NCBI RefSeq assembly: GCF_029023725.1
Contig: NZ_CP119075.1
Location: 3,591,501-3,655,500, forward strand
Reading direction: 5' to 3'
Source of the DNA: Synoicihabitans lomoniglobus
Lineage (GTDB): Bacteria; Verrucomicrobiota; Verrucomicrobiia; Opitutales; Opitutaceae
DNA: 64,000 bases
The notes beneath the pieces are model-generated. The model worked only from the letters and a program-made list of their open reading frames with translations. It was not told the DNA's origin and did not search any database. Both the position numbers and the translations under genes were made by a program. Below, in pieces: positions 29,592 to 38,743 of this stretch; position 1 is the stretch's first letter; every line of letters starts with the position of its first letter.

Positions 29592-29792
29592 ATGTCCCGA
29601 CCGCCTCACGGTGACCCACGTCGCCAACTCTTTCTCCTCAAGTTCTCCGTAGGATTCCTGATTTTTTTTGCGCTCATCATCCTTGTGTTGCCGGGTGTGA
29701 TTCCCAAGCCGCTGCGCATTTTCATCGCGGTGATTGACCTGCTGGCCGCCGCCACGATCTGGCTGTTGGGTCGGCAAAAATTCCCTCGTTAA
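29592..29792 (+). CDS. Small membrane protein, two predicted helices
   Basis: 66 residues, not recognised. Two hydrophobic segments (FSVGFLIFFALIILVLPGVI and PLRIFIAVIDLLAAATIWLL) are separated by a short Pro-Lys turn, and the ends are basic. It starts 59 bp after the kinase gene on the same strand. The gap between them (29546-29590) is TTTCC-rich, low-complexity DNA resembling one arm of a class B repeat. Topology and position make a real gene likely; the function is unknown. Confidence 0.55.
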   Translation: MSRPPHGDPRRQLFLLKFSVGFLIFFALIILVLPGVIPKPLRIFIAVIDLLAAATIWLLGRQKFPR

Positions 29793-29943
29793 AACGTCGC
29801 GCCATCGTCGCCGTTTTTCCACCCGACCCGGTGTCATGTGTCCTTGTGGTTACGCTGCGGTGAAGTTCGAGTGAAGCACCCGCCGGTGCATTGACCGCCC
29901 CGCCTTCTGCGCGCCTTGGTTCGGGTGACCACTTATCCGCCCC

Positions 29944-32331
29944 ATGCCAAAAATCGCCCACTTCTTCGCGCGGTCCGTGCCGCTGCTGTTTCCGGCCGCC
30001 CTTTGGGCGCAGACCACGGCGCCTCAGGATGGCGTCATCGAACTCGAGGCTGTCGAGGTCACGTCCCAATTTCGCGTGCAGGAAATCCAGGACGTGCCGA
30101 TTCCGGTGACCGCCTACTCCGGGGCAGCTCTCGAAGCCCTCGGTATTCGGCAATACAAGGACCTCGCTCCGTTCGTCCCCGGCTTCATGGTGCAGGAGCA
30201 GTCGCCCAACAACCCTGGCATCAACATCCGCGGCGTTACCACCGATAGCGGCGACCCGCGCAGCGAGACCCGCGTTTCCCTCTTCCAGGACGGCGTCTCC
30301 ATCAGTCGTTCGCGCGGCAGCGTCGTCGAGCTGTTCGACATGGAACGCGTCGAAGTGCTCAAGGGACCGCAGGGCACACTCTTCGGACGCGGAGCCGAAA
30401 TCGGCGCCGTCTCGTTGATTCAAAACAAAGCCCAAAACGCCACCCAGATGCGGCTCACCGCCGGGACCGGCAGTTTCGGCAGCACCCTTTTTGAGGGCAT
30501 GTTCAACGCCCCCATCATCGAGGACACGTTCTTTGGTCGTGTCGCCTTCACCGCCGCTCAACGCGACGGCACCATCGACAATGTGGCCGACGGTTCGACC
30601 CTCAATGGCAAGGAGACCTCGGCCTTGCGCGCGTCCTTCCGCTGGCAACCCACCGGCGACACGACGGTCGATTTCATCTTCAACTACCAAAACGACAATC
30701 CCCCCGGCACGTCGTTCAAGAGCGGCACGATTGCGCCTCCCGGCGGCGACACGTCCCCCTACACGTTCGCCGCCCTCAACCGCGGTCGCGACCTCTACAT
30801 CGATCGTTCCGTCTGGGGCGGCACCCTGCTCTTCAATACCAAGCTCACCGACACCTGGTCGCTCAGCAGCATCACCGGCTATCGGGAATTCGATTCGTTC
30901 GAGCAATTCGATGCGGACGGCTCGTTCGTCGATTTGCTCGAATTCGCCGAGGACGCCACCGGCGATCAATTCAGCCAGGAATTTCGTTTCAACTTCGACA
31001 ACGGCGGACCGTTCATCGGTTTCGTCGGCGCCGGTCTCTTTCGCGAGCAGGGCACGCAACGCGTGCCGTTCTACGGGAATGAGCAGCAGATCTGGCCGTT
31101 CCTTTCCGGCTCGTTTCGCGACGGTATCATCGCCGCCGGCGTGCCCGCCGCCCTCGCCGAGTTTGCCATCCCCGCCGTGAATCCGTTCGTGCCGGTCACC
31201 GCTTATCCGGCGAGCATGGCCGCGTTCGCCAATCCCGCCTTGCCTCCCAGTCTGCAAGGCTTGGCGTTCCTCGCCGGCGTCCCGCTCAAGGGTTCCCACG
31301 TCGAGGAGTATTCCGCCCGCGGTGAGACCACCGCCTACGATGTATTCGTCGACGGCACTTACCGTGTCACCGACCGCTTCGAGTTGACCGGCGGTTTTCG
31401 CTTCACTGCCGAGGACATCACCTCGGGCTACGAGGCCCACCGCGTCAGCGCCACACCCGCCACCGTGGGATTCATTCTGGGCGCCGGGGAGAACATTGCC
31501 TTTACGCCCACCAACGGAGTGCGCGAGGAAACCAACGATTCCACCGGCTGGGTCGGTCGTCTCAACGCCCGTTACGAGCTCAACGACACCACCAGCACCT
31601 ACGCCAGCGTCTCCCGCGGTCGTCGCCCCGAAGCGGTCACCATCAGCGCCACCGGCCCCGCCACTTACCTGAAGGAAGAGGTCGTCTGGAACTACGAGAT
31701 CGGCGTCAAGGGCGTCAGTGCCAACCGTCGTCTCAATTGGAGCGCCGCCGCCTTCACCTACGACTACGCCAACTTTCAGACTACCATCGCCGACCCCGCC
31801 CAACCCGGCCGGTTCATCACCACCGACGCCGGCAACGCCACCGGCATCGGCGCCGAACTTGCCGTGCAGGGCGCCCTCACCGAATCCGTCAGCGTGTTCG
31901 CCAGCTACGGCTACACCGATGCCACGTTCGACGACACCGGCGACAACGGCCGACCGCAGGAATTCGCGGGTTACAGCTTCCGCCTGACGGCCGAAAACAC
32001 CTTCGCCCTCGGTCTCACGTGGACCCTGCCCGTCGACGGCATCGGCCAGTTCTGGTTCACGCCCGTTTACCAATACAAGTCCGAGCACTTCTTCGACGAC
32101 AACAACGGCAACTTCAACTTCGCCCTGCGCGAGGATGGTTACAGCCTCGTCAATCTCCGGGCCGGCTGGCGCTCGGTCAATGGGCGCTGGGAGCTCACCG
32201 GCTGGATCGAAAACATCGCCGACGAGGATTACCTCATCGATGCGGGCAATACCGGCGGCTCCTTCGGCATTCCGACGTTCATCGCCGGCTCGCCGCGCCT
32301 CTGGGGCGTGAGCGCGACCTTCAACTACTAA
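29944..32331 (+). CDS. TonB-dependent outer-membrane receptor
   Basis: 795 residues. Signal peptide (SVPLLFPAALWAQ), then a TonB-box-like stretch IELEAVEVTSQ, the plug domain (VPIPVTAYSGAALEALGI, PNNPGINIRGVTTDSGDPR, MERVEVLKGPQGTLFGRGA, GAVSLIQNKA) and a beta-barrel ending in GVSATFNY with the expected C-terminal aromatic residue. The family imports siderophores, cobalamin, sugars or other large substrates using TonB energy. It is followed after 11 bp by phoD and then by glpQ, so the likely cargo is an organophosphate or a phosphate-related metal complex, by inference. A separate promoter should lie in the 151 bp upstream. Confidence 0.93.
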   Translation: MPKIAHFFARSVPLLFPAALWAQTTAPQDGVIELEAVEVTSQFRVQEIQDVPIPVTAYSGAALEALGIRQYKDLAPFVPGFMVQEQSPNNPGINIRGVTTDSGDPRSETRVSLFQDGVSISRSRGSVVELFDMERVEVLKGPQGTLFGRGAEIGAVSLIQNKAQNATQMRLTAGTGSFGSTLFEGMFNAPIIEDTFFGRVAFTAAQRDGTIDNVADGSTLNGKETSALRASFRWQPTGDTTVDFIFNYQNDNPPGTSFKSGTIAPPGGDTSPYTFAALNRGRDLYIDRSVWGGTLLFNTKLTDTWSLSSITGYREFDSFEQFDADGSFVDLLEFAEDATGDQFSQEFRFNFDNGGPFIGFVGAGLFREQGTQRVPFYGNEQQIWPFLSGSFRDGIIAAGVPAALAEFAIPAVNPFVPVTAYPASMAAFANPALPPSLQGLAFLAGVPLKGSHVEEYSARGETTAYDVFVDGTYRVTDRFELTGGFRFTAEDITSGYEAHRVSATPATVGFILGAGENIAFTPTNGVREETNDSTGWVGRLNARYELNDTTSTYASVSRGRRPEAVTISATGPATYLKEEVVWNYEIGVKGVSANRRLNWSAAAFTYDYANFQTTIADPAQPGRFITTDAGNATGIGAELAVQGALTESVSVFASYGYTDATFDDTGDNGRPQEFAGYSFRLTAENTFALGLTWTLPVDGIGQFWFTPVYQYKSEHFFDDNNGNFNFALREDGYSLVNLRAGWRSVNGRWELTGWIENIADEDYLIDAGNTGGSFGIPTFIAGSPRLWGVSATFNY

Positions 32332-32342
32332 CTCGCGCCGCC

Positions 32343-34421
32343 ATGCACCGCCGTCAATTTCTGCAGCGCTTCCTCCAAGGCGCCGGCTGCTTCGCCGTTT
32401 CCGCCGCCATGCCCGGCTCACCCCGACTATGGGCCGCCACGGGTAAGCACGCCGCCGGGCGTTTCCATTTTCCGCAAGGCCTCGCGTCCGGCGACCCCAC
32501 GCCCGACAGCATCATGTTGTGGACGCGCGTCGAGTCACTCACCGGCGAGACCGAGCCCATTCCGCTCGTCCTGCAGGTCGCCACCGATGACACTTTCCGC
32601 CGCGTAGTGGCCGAACGCACCGTGTTGGCAACACTCGGCAGCGATCACACCGTTCGTGTATTCGTGGATCAGCTACAGTCCGACACCCGCTACTATTACC
32701 GTTTCCGCGCCGGAGCCGATGTGACCGATCTGCTCGGTCGCACCCGCACTGCCCCCACCGCCACCGCCGACCGTCCGGTCAACCTCGGTTTCGCGTCCTG
32801 CCAGAGTTACGAAGGCGGCTACTACCACGCGTGGCGCACCCTCCTCAATGAGGACCTCGCCGCCACCGAGGCCGATCAACTCGACTTCGTGCTGCACCTC
32901 GGCGACTTCATTTACGAGGCGCTCGGCTATGGCGAGACGCGCAAAATCGAAAGCCTGCCCAGCGGCGGCGGCACCCCGCCCGAATGGGCCGGCGGCGTCT
33001 ATGCCGTCACCCTCGAAGACTACCGGTTTCTCTACAAAACTTACCTCCGCGATCCCGATCTGCGCGCCGCCCGCGCCCGCTGGCCGTTCATCAACACGTG
33101 GGACGACCACGAGTTCTCCGACGATTGCTGGCAGTCGGTCTCGACCTATACCAACCAACCACTCGCCGAACAGCGCCGCAAAGTCGCCGCCAATCAAGCG
33201 TGGTTCGAGTTCATCCCCGCCGTCCTGTCCGACCATTCCGGCTCGGCTGGCATCTCCAACCAGGCCCACGATTTCAAACCCGCTTCGGTGCAGAACGCGC
33301 CACTCTCCGGTCGTGTCGACGACCACGGCTTGGACCAGGAAACCAACAACCTCAAGGCCCTCGCCACCCTGTCGATCTACCGGTCGTTTCGCTACGGCCA
33401 ACATGTCGAACTCGTCGTCACCGATACCCGCTCGCACCGGTCCGCCCATCCCGTGCCCGCGGAGCTCAACCAACAGATTTCCGGTTCCGCCCGCTACGTC
33501 ACCCCGTGGGAGATTATCAAAATCTTCGACGCCGGCCGCACGTTCAACGGCGGCAACCCTCCGGCCGAGATTCCGCTCGGTCCGGATAAAAGGATCCCCA
33601 ACGTAAACCGCCACGCGCCCGCCGGCACCATGCTCGGCGCAGCGCAAAAGGCATGGTTCAAATCGACACTCAAAGCTTCCGACGCCACCTGGAAAATCTG
33701 GGGCAACTCCCTGCCTCTGCAGCCGCTCCGGCTCGACTTTCACCACCTCGATCCAGCCAAAGGCGCGGAGCTCGCCTTCACCACCGACTGCTGGGACGGC
33801 TACCCCAGCGAGCGAGCGGAGCTGTTGCAGTTCGTCGCCGACGAGAACATCCCGAATCTCATTTCCCTGACCGGCGATCACCATGCCCACTTCGCCGGCT
33901 CGATCGCGCCGGACTTCGATGCCGATGCTCCACATTGGGTCGGAGCCGAATTCGCCGTCGCGGGTATCAGTTCCCAAAGCGTGTTCGAAGGCGTGCTCGG
34001 CTACACCAAACCCGATAGCCCCTTGCGACCGCTGACAACATTCGACGCTCGCCCCTTCGGCCGTCCGGAAGCGCAAACCGACAACCTCAACACGTCCTTT
34101 CTCTGGGGCACCGCCGCAGCCATGACCGCCGCCCAAACCGGTGACTTGGGCAAAGCGTTGTCCGCCCGCAATCCTCGCCAAAACCGTCACCTCGCGTATT
34201 GCGACACGCATGCCTACGGCGTCGCGCGGGTGCGCATCGCCGCGGATCGCATTCACGTCGAACACATCGGTATCGAGCCTCCCCATCGGGACCGCGGAGA
34301 AAAAGGCGCGCTCATTCAGAGACGCGCCCGGTTCGAATTGCCCGCCTGGCCCGGCGACCAACCGGCCCCGAAACTATCCGCGCCCTCGTTCGAGGGTGAA
34401 CTCCCGTTCCCTCTCGCATGA
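32343..34421 (+). CDS. phoD: Alkaline phosphatase D family protein, Tat-exported
   Basis: 692 residues from the ATG at 32343; the frame is open much further upstream but that part is antisense-like shadow over the receptor gene. The N-terminus MHRRQFLQRFLQG is a twin-arginine motif. PhoD blocks: GLASGDPTPDSIMLWTRV, VNLGFASCQSYEGGYYHAWR, VLHLGDFIYE, INTWDDHEFSDDCW, and near the end LISLTGDHHAHFAGSIAPDF. PhoD enzymes hydrolyse phosphomonoesters and diesters with Fe and Ca. The stop overlaps glpQ by 4 bp (ATGA), so the two are translationally coupled. Confidence 0.92.
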   Translation: MHRRQFLQRFLQGAGCFAVSAAMPGSPRLWAATGKHAAGRFHFPQGLASGDPTPDSIMLWTRVESLTGETEPIPLVLQVATDDTFRRVVAERTVLATLGSDHTVRVFVDQLQSDTRYYYRFRAGADVTDLLGRTRTAPTATADRPVNLGFASCQSYEGGYYHAWRTLLNEDLAATEADQLDFVLHLGDFIYEALGYGETRKIESLPSGGGTPPEWAGGVYAVTLEDYRFLYKTYLRDPDLRAARARWPFINTWDDHEFSDDCWQSVSTYTNQPLAEQRRKVAANQAWFEFIPAVLSDHSGSAGISNQAHDFKPASVQNAPLSGRVDDHGLDQETNNLKALATLSIYRSFRYGQHVELVVTDTRSHRSAHPVPAELNQQISGSARYVTPWEIIKIFDAGRTFNGGNPPAEIPLGPDKRIPNVNRHAPAGTMLGAAQKAWFKSTLKASDATWKIWGNSLPLQPLRLDFHHLDPAKGAELAFTTDCWDGYPSERAELLQFVADENIPNLISLTGDHHAHFAGSIAPDFDADAPHWVGAEFAVAGISSQSVFEGVLGYTKPDSPLRPLTTFDARPFGRPEAQTDNLNTSFLWGTAAAMTAAQTGDLGKALSARNPRQNRHLAYCDTHAYGVARVRIAADRIHVEHIGIEPPHRDRGEKGALIQRRARFELPAWPGDQPAPKLSAPSFEGELPFPLA

Positions 34422-35395
34422 TGCTTCGCCCCCTCTCCCTTCTTGTCGCCGGATGTGCCCTCATCAGCAGTTTGAACGGCACTCCGCCGCTGATTATCGC
34501 CCACCGCGGCGCCAGTGGCTACCTGCCCGAACACACGCTCGAGTCGGCGGCCTACGCTCACGCGTTGCACGCCGACTACATCGAGCAGGATGTGGTCATG
34601 TCGCGGGACGACGTGCTCGTCGTGCTGCACGATATCCATATCGATACCACCACCGACGTCGCGAGCCGCTTTCCCAAACGTCACCGCGCCGACGGACGTT
34701 TCTACGCCGTGGATTTCGATTGGGCCGAGCTCAAGTCCCTGTCCGTCCGCGAGCGCTTTAACCCTGCGACCGATCAACCCGTTTTCCCGGCACGGTTTCC
34801 CGCTACGCCAGCCGCGTTTCGTCTGTGCACAATGGAGGCACAACTCCAACTCATTGCCGGACTCAATCGCAGCACCTCACGCCGAGTCGGGGTATATCCG
34901 GAAATCAAGGCGCCGTCGTGGCATCACGCCGAGGGCAAAGACCCCGGCACCGCACTCATTTCCCTCCTTGCGAAATACGGTTACGCCAACGCCAACGATC
35001 CGGCATTCGTGCAGTGCTTCGAAGCCGATGAACTGGTTCGCCTGCGCGAGAGCACCGGCACCACGCTTCGTTTTGTGCAGCTCGTCGGGCAAGACAACGT
35101 CGACCTTCTCACCGCCACCAACCTGCCGCGTGTTGCTCGCTATGCCCAAGGTATCGGACCGCATATCGGTCAGGTGCTATACCACGACGGCACGCCCCGA
35201 CCGACCGTAAATCTGGCGCATCAATTCGGGCTGGTCGTGCATCCCTACACGGTGCGCGCCGATGCCCTTCCCCCGGGCCTCACCGACATGAATACGCTCC
35301 TCGAACTCCTATTTGACGGAGCCGGTGTCGACGGCGTGTTTACGGATCACACCGACCGAGCAGTTGCGTTCCTCGCCCCATCGCGCCCTGACTAA
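34418..35395 (+). CDS. glpQ: Glycerophosphodiester phosphodiesterase, probable lipoprotein
   Basis: 325 residues. The GDPD core is plain: PLIIAHRGASGYLPEHTLES, ADYIEQDVVMSRDDVLVVLHD, RVGVYPEIKAPSWHH and a C-terminal GVDGVFTDHTDRAV. The N-terminus (LSLLVAGCALISS) has a short hydrophobic run ending in VAGC, a plausible lipobox with Cys13, so the enzyme may be lipid-anchored. It releases glycerol-3-phosphate from deacylated phospholipids. Together with PhoD and the TonB receptor this makes a coherent phosphodiester-degrading operon. The start overlaps the phoD stop. Confidence 0.93.
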   Translation: MMLRPLSLLVAGCALISSLNGTPPLIIAHRGASGYLPEHTLESAAYAHALHADYIEQDVVMSRDDVLVVLHDIHIDTTTDVASRFPKRHRADGRFYAVDFDWAELKSLSVRERFNPATDQPVFPARFPATPAAFRLCTMEAQLQLIAGLNRSTSRRVGVYPEIKAPSWHHAEGKDPGTALISLLAKYGYANANDPAFVQCFEADELVRLRESTGTTLRFVQLVGQDNVDLLTATNLPRVARYAQGIGPHIGQVLYHDGTPRPTVNLAHQFGLVVHPYTVRADALPPGLTDMNTLLELLFDGAGVDGVFTDHTDRAVAFLAPSRPD

Positions 35396-35399
35396 GCGC

Positions 35400-35819
35400 G
35401 TGCCCTCCCGTCGCGAACCCGTCGTCAAACGCCTCAACCGTCATCTCTGGCTCGTGGAGCCATTGGAGGATGAACCGACGTTTTTGATCAAAGCCATGTT
35501 CGGCGGCAAAGCGGTCTACCTGCACGGTCGGTTCATCCTCTTTCTCGCCGACAAAGAAGAACCGTGGCGCGGCGTGCTCGTGCCCACCGAACGCGAACAC
35601 CAACCGTCACTCATCGCAGACCGCCCCGCGCTCGCCCCGCACGAGATTCTCGGCAAATGGCTCTACCTGCCCGAGGCCGCCGACAGTTTCGAAACCGACG
35701 CCCAATGGCTGGTGCAGCGCGCCCGCGCCGGCGACGAACGCGTCGGCATCATTCCGCCGATGAAGCGGGCGCGAAAACGGAAGTCGCCCGCCTCTCGGCC
35801 GGGTCAGGGCAACTCGTAG
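35400..35819 (+). CDS. TfoX/YjbR-like small protein
   Basis: 139 residues from the GTG at 35400, five bases after the glpQ stop; this start was chosen because the frame upstream overlaps glpQ. The middle reads IKAMFGGKAVYLHGRFILFL, resembling the MFGG-x-G-x-Y core of TfoX N-terminal/YjbR-like domains. WRGVLVPTEREHQPSLIAD and HEILGKWLYLPE follow. The C-terminus is a basic tail (KRARKRKS). The role is unknown. The last 16 bp overlap the end of the convergent secreted-protein gene. Confidence 0.65.
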   Translation: MPSRREPVVKRLNRHLWLVEPLEDEPTFLIKAMFGGKAVYLHGRFILFLADKEEPWRGVLVPTEREHQPSLIADRPALAPHEILGKWLYLPEAADSFETDAQWLVQRARAGDERVGIIPPMKRARKRKSPASRPGQGNS

Positions 35820-37837
35820 ATTTCCACCAGCGCTTCGCCAATCCCACCGTCGGCACCGCTGACTTGCGCGGTGTAAGCCCCCGGTTCCAACGTCACCACC
35901 AAGGCCGCGTCCAAACTCAATGACGTGAGGTCAAACGCGCCCGTTTTTTGGAAACTGGATTTGAGCCCCAGCGACCAATTGTCGTTGGATGCGACCAACA
36001 GGGCATTGTTCGGGTCCGCCGGGTCGCTCTTGTAGATTTTCAGCAACGGATCACCCAGGTAGCCCGTGATGCCGTAGTTGGCCAAGCCGGGTCCCACGGC
36101 CCGGATCAACATGTTTTTCGGATCGTCTCCGCTCACTACAAAACCCGCGATCAAGATGTCATTCCCCGTGCCGACTTGGTTGCGAGCGGACACATTGGCC
36201 AACCGCGTTTCATTGCTTTCTCCGATGTCGTAAACTTCGACCAAAACCGTTCCGCCTTCCGGTCCGTTCACACTGACGGTGCCCAGTCCGGACAGATCGA
36301 CGCGCAAAGCCGCATCCTTGCTCCCGTCATCCAGTGCGAAGGCACCTAGTTCACCAAACGTCGTCGCCAGACTCGCTGACCAATCATCGTTCGCATCAAT
36401 CTCCACGCCACTGGCGTTGTTGAACCCCAGACGCGGATCGGGCATGACACCGGCCACCCCGAAGCTGCCCAACGTGGGGCCAATCGCACGCACCAACAAC
36501 GGCTTGCTGCCGCCGGTCATCACAAATCCCACCGCCAGGGTTTGAGCAGATGCCAAGGTCGTGCGCACCGAGAGGTTCGGTAGCCGGGCCGTCGGTGCCG
36601 CCAGCACTTTCAACGTCGTCGGCACACTTTGGGTGCCTCCGGATGCATTGATGGCCTCGACCTCAAATTGGTAACCGTCCATGGCCGGGGTCACTTCGCG
36701 CAACACCAGTGTCGGTGTGGACGACAACGAGGTATTATTGATCGAATCGAATTCGAATCGCGTGTCGGTCGCCAGAATGGGCTCAAAAGACGGCATGTCC
36801 GTCGTCGTCGACAAATACCACTGGTATTGCGGCGTCGGAACGCCCGTCACCTCCGCGCTAAGAAACAGATCGCCCCCTGCCAAGACCGCTACCTCGGCCG
36901 GCAGATTGCGAGTAAACTCCGGCCGGGAAGCAATCGTGCGCTCGGCCACGCCTGCGACCGCAGACACACTGATCAGGGTGTAGTATTGATTCGTGGTGCC
37001 GGAGTTAACCGTGCCCATTTGCACGGCGAACTGCATCCAAGCCACATCCGTATCATTGAGCTGAACCGCCATCGCATAGCGCCGTAGCTCATGTCGATCG
37101 ATCTGCACGGCACCGGTGTTCACCGCCACACCGGCTAGGGCCCGGGTCGTCTCTCCTGCGACCCCCAGCGGGTCGGATCCCATGATCACATCATAACTCA
37201 ACGTGCTGCCTTGATAGTTCGCCTGTATGAAACCGCCCACCTCGCGCATACTGATGGAAGGAATATCCACCAAAGCTCTCCGGTCGGACTCCTCAAAAAC
37301 GGCTGCCTGTCCATTCAAGCGATAGGCATACTCCCCTTCAAACCCCACCAAACTTTGCGAAGGAAAGGCGCTTCGCGAGAGGATATACACCGCCGAACTG
37401 CCCTCGAAGGACTGCCCCTCCAAGCCGGCTTCATTCGACGTTCTCCAGGTGAGTGAAACCAACGAGGCGTATTCGCCATGCAGCGTGATCCGCACTTCTT
37501 CGCGCACCGTGGCATTCGGCTCAGAATCAGTCGGCAATACGCCGGAATAGATATCACCGACTCGCTCCAAGGTGAGGTCCAATACTTGAGTCTCCTCGGG
37601 GTCCACCACCGTCACCCGGTAGGCACCTTCCCCTGTCTCCTCAAAACTCATCGTGCCCGCATCGAAATTTTGGTCGTATTGCTTTTGGGGACCGCCTCGT
37701 CCTTCCGCGTAGATTCCTCGATAGAACCAATCACCCTCCAGGGATTGCGCGTGACCGACCAGACCCGCCAGGAGTCCTCCGAGTATCACTAGTTTAATCA
37801 AAAAAGACGCGAGCGATCGAAGGGGTAATTCGGACAT
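35804..37837 (-). CDS. Secreted protein with Ig-like domain and two repeat modules typical of Verrucomicrobiota
   Basis: 677 residues with a signal peptide (FLIKLVILGGLLAGLVGHAQ). Residues about 32-300 form an unassigned N-terminal region (LEGDWFYRGIYAEGRGG). About 310-415 is an Ig-like section with the VPTPQYQWYLSTT signature and the end LKVLAAP. Then come two copies of a 120-residue module: RLPNLSVRTTLASAQTLAVG...LLVRAIGPTLGSFGV...NDDWS, and RLANVSARNQVGTGNDILIAG...MLIRAVGPGLANYGI...NDNWS. This pair of modules is common at the C-terminus of secreted proteins in Opitutaceae, perhaps for surface attachment (inference). Monocistronic, convergent with the TfoX-like gene. Confidence 0.8.
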   Translation of the reverse strand: MSELPLRSLASFLIKLVILGGLLAGLVGHAQSLEGDWFYRGIYAEGRGGPQKQYDQNFDAGTMSFEETGEGAYRVTVVDPEETQVLDLTLERVGDIYSGVLPTDSEPNATVREEVRITLHGEYASLVSLTWRTSNEAGLEGQSFEGSSAVYILSRSAFPSQSLVGFEGEYAYRLNGQAAVFEESDRRALVDIPSISMREVGGFIQANYQGSTLSYDVIMGSDPLGVAGETTRALAGVAVNTGAVQIDRHELRRYAMAVQLNDTDVAWMQFAVQMGTVNSGTTNQYYTLISVSAVAGVAERTIASRPEFTRNLPAEVAVLAGGDLFLSAEVTGVPTPQYQWYLSTTTDMPSFEPILATDTRFEFDSINNTSLSSTPTLVLREVTPAMDGYQFEVEAINASGGTQSVPTTLKVLAAPTARLPNLSVRTTLASAQTLAVGFVMTGGSKPLLVRAIGPTLGSFGVAGVMPDPRLGFNNASGVEIDANDDWSASLATTFGELGAFALDDGSKDAALRVDLSGLGTVSVNGPEGGTVLVEVYDIGESNETRLANVSARNQVGTGNDILIAGFVVSGDDPKNMLIRAVGPGLANYGITGYLGDPLLKIYKSDPADPNNALLVASNDNWSLGLKSSFQKTGAFDLTSLSLDAALVVTLEPGAYTAQVSGADGGIGEALVEIYELP

Positions 37838-37938
37838 GCCTTTGACTATCAGGGCATTAGGGATAATAGTTCAAGAACACATTCCTCTCGGCCCCGGCGG
37901 ACCACTCCTGCTTCGACCGCGTCTCAAACCGATTCGCC

Positions 37939-38556
37939 TTACTCTTCCAACTCGACGTTCCAATACGCGAGGTCGAGGAAGTCCTTCCAGCGCTCGCGTT
38001 GTTTGTTGTTCAGCACGAGCGAAATGACCGGCCGCCATTTGGGTCGCACCGGTTTGCGGATGAGCCGCATGTGCGCCTGGTGCGGCAGCCGGTTGGCCTT
38101 GTGCGAATTGCACTTGATGCACGAACACACGATGTTCTCCCACGTCGTGCGCCCACCGCGATCGCGCGGGATGACGTGATCAAGATTCAAGTCTTCGCGC
38201 TTAAATATGCGGCCGCAATATTGGCAGGTGTCCTTGTCTCGCTGGAAAACATTACCCCGCGTGAGTTTGATCTCTTTGCGCGGCAGTTTGTCGAAAAACG
38301 TGAGCAAAATCACCCGCGGCAAACGCACCATGGTGTTGGGCGTGTGCACCGCATCCATCTCATCAAGCGGGGGATTATCGACGGAGAAATCCATCCAATC
38401 CATGAACGAGAACACGCGGAAGTCGTCGGTCGCGTGATGGATCACGGAAGCGTGCCCTCTCGCGAGCAGCCCAAAGGCGCGTTTCGCGCCGATGACGTTA
38501 ACCGCCTGCCAAAGGCGATTTAAAACCAACACAGGTTGTTCCAAGACGGCTTCCAT
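37939..38556 (-). CDS. HNH endonuclease family protein
   Basis: 205 residues. The C-terminal HNH/zinc domain is complete: C111-x-x-C114 (CQYCGRIFKRED), D126-H127 (NLDHVIPRDRGG), N141 (WENIVCSC) and C146-x-x-C149 with H152 (CIKCNSHK). The N-terminal half (VLVLNRLWQAVNVIGAKRAF) is the usual leader of this widely distributed, probably chromosomally domesticated HNH family. No toxin, restriction or intron context is visible, so a defence or homing role is not supported. It lies on the same strand as the helicase gene 187 bp upstream, separated by a strong inverted repeat. Confidence 0.85.
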   Translation of the reverse strand: MEAVLEQPVLVLNRLWQAVNVIGAKRAFGLLARGHASVIHHATDDFRVFSFMDWMDFSVDNPPLDEMDAVHTPNTMVRLPRVILLTFFDKLPRKEIKLTRGNVFQRDKDTCQYCGRIFKREDLNLDHVIPRDRGGRTTWENIVCSCIKCNSHKANRLPHQAHMRLIRKPVRPKWRPVISLVLNNKQRERWKDFLDLAYWNVELEE

Positions 38557-38632
38557 GTCGGGTCCCCGGAGTAGTGACCGACCGGAGACGTGTCAAGAAA
38601 CACGCCGTGACGAGTGCGTCACGACCCCCTCA

Positions 38633-38719
38633 TCGTTCTCTTTCCTCTTTATCTTTATCGCCGACGAGAGAAACCCCGCCCGACGCACAGGGAGAAAGGT
38701 TAAAGAGGAAAGAGAACGA
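38633..38719. repeat. Class B inverted repeat, 19-bp perfect arms
   Basis: The arms TCGTTCTCTTTCCTCTTTA (38633-38651) and its exact reverse complement (38701-38719) flank a 49-bp loop. The arms are pyrimidine- or purine-biased, low-complexity words. The element fills the gap between the helicase stop and the HNH start, both on the minus strand. No T-tract supports a classical terminator, but an RNA stem here could limit read-through or protect mRNA ends. Confidence 0.8.
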
Positions 38720-38743
38720 GAACGACGGCCTCCGCGCCGGGCC

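Noticed and set aside
28045..29619. 524-codon minus-strand frame over the GAF kinase
   Set aside because: Shadow of the kinase gene, whose HisKA and HATPase boxes are intact on the plus strand.
29722..32421. 899-codon minus-strand frame over the TonB receptor
   Set aside because: The opposite strand encodes a complete receptor with plug and barrel motifs; the minus-strand translation is low-complexity and has no recognisable domain.
32673..34361. 562-codon minus-strand frame over phoD
   Set aside because: Shadow of phoD; long antisense frames are expected at this GC content.
37939..38556. HNH protein as a homing endonuclease or defence gene
   Set aside because: No intron, intein, methylase or toxin context; the family is common as a solitary chromosomal gene.
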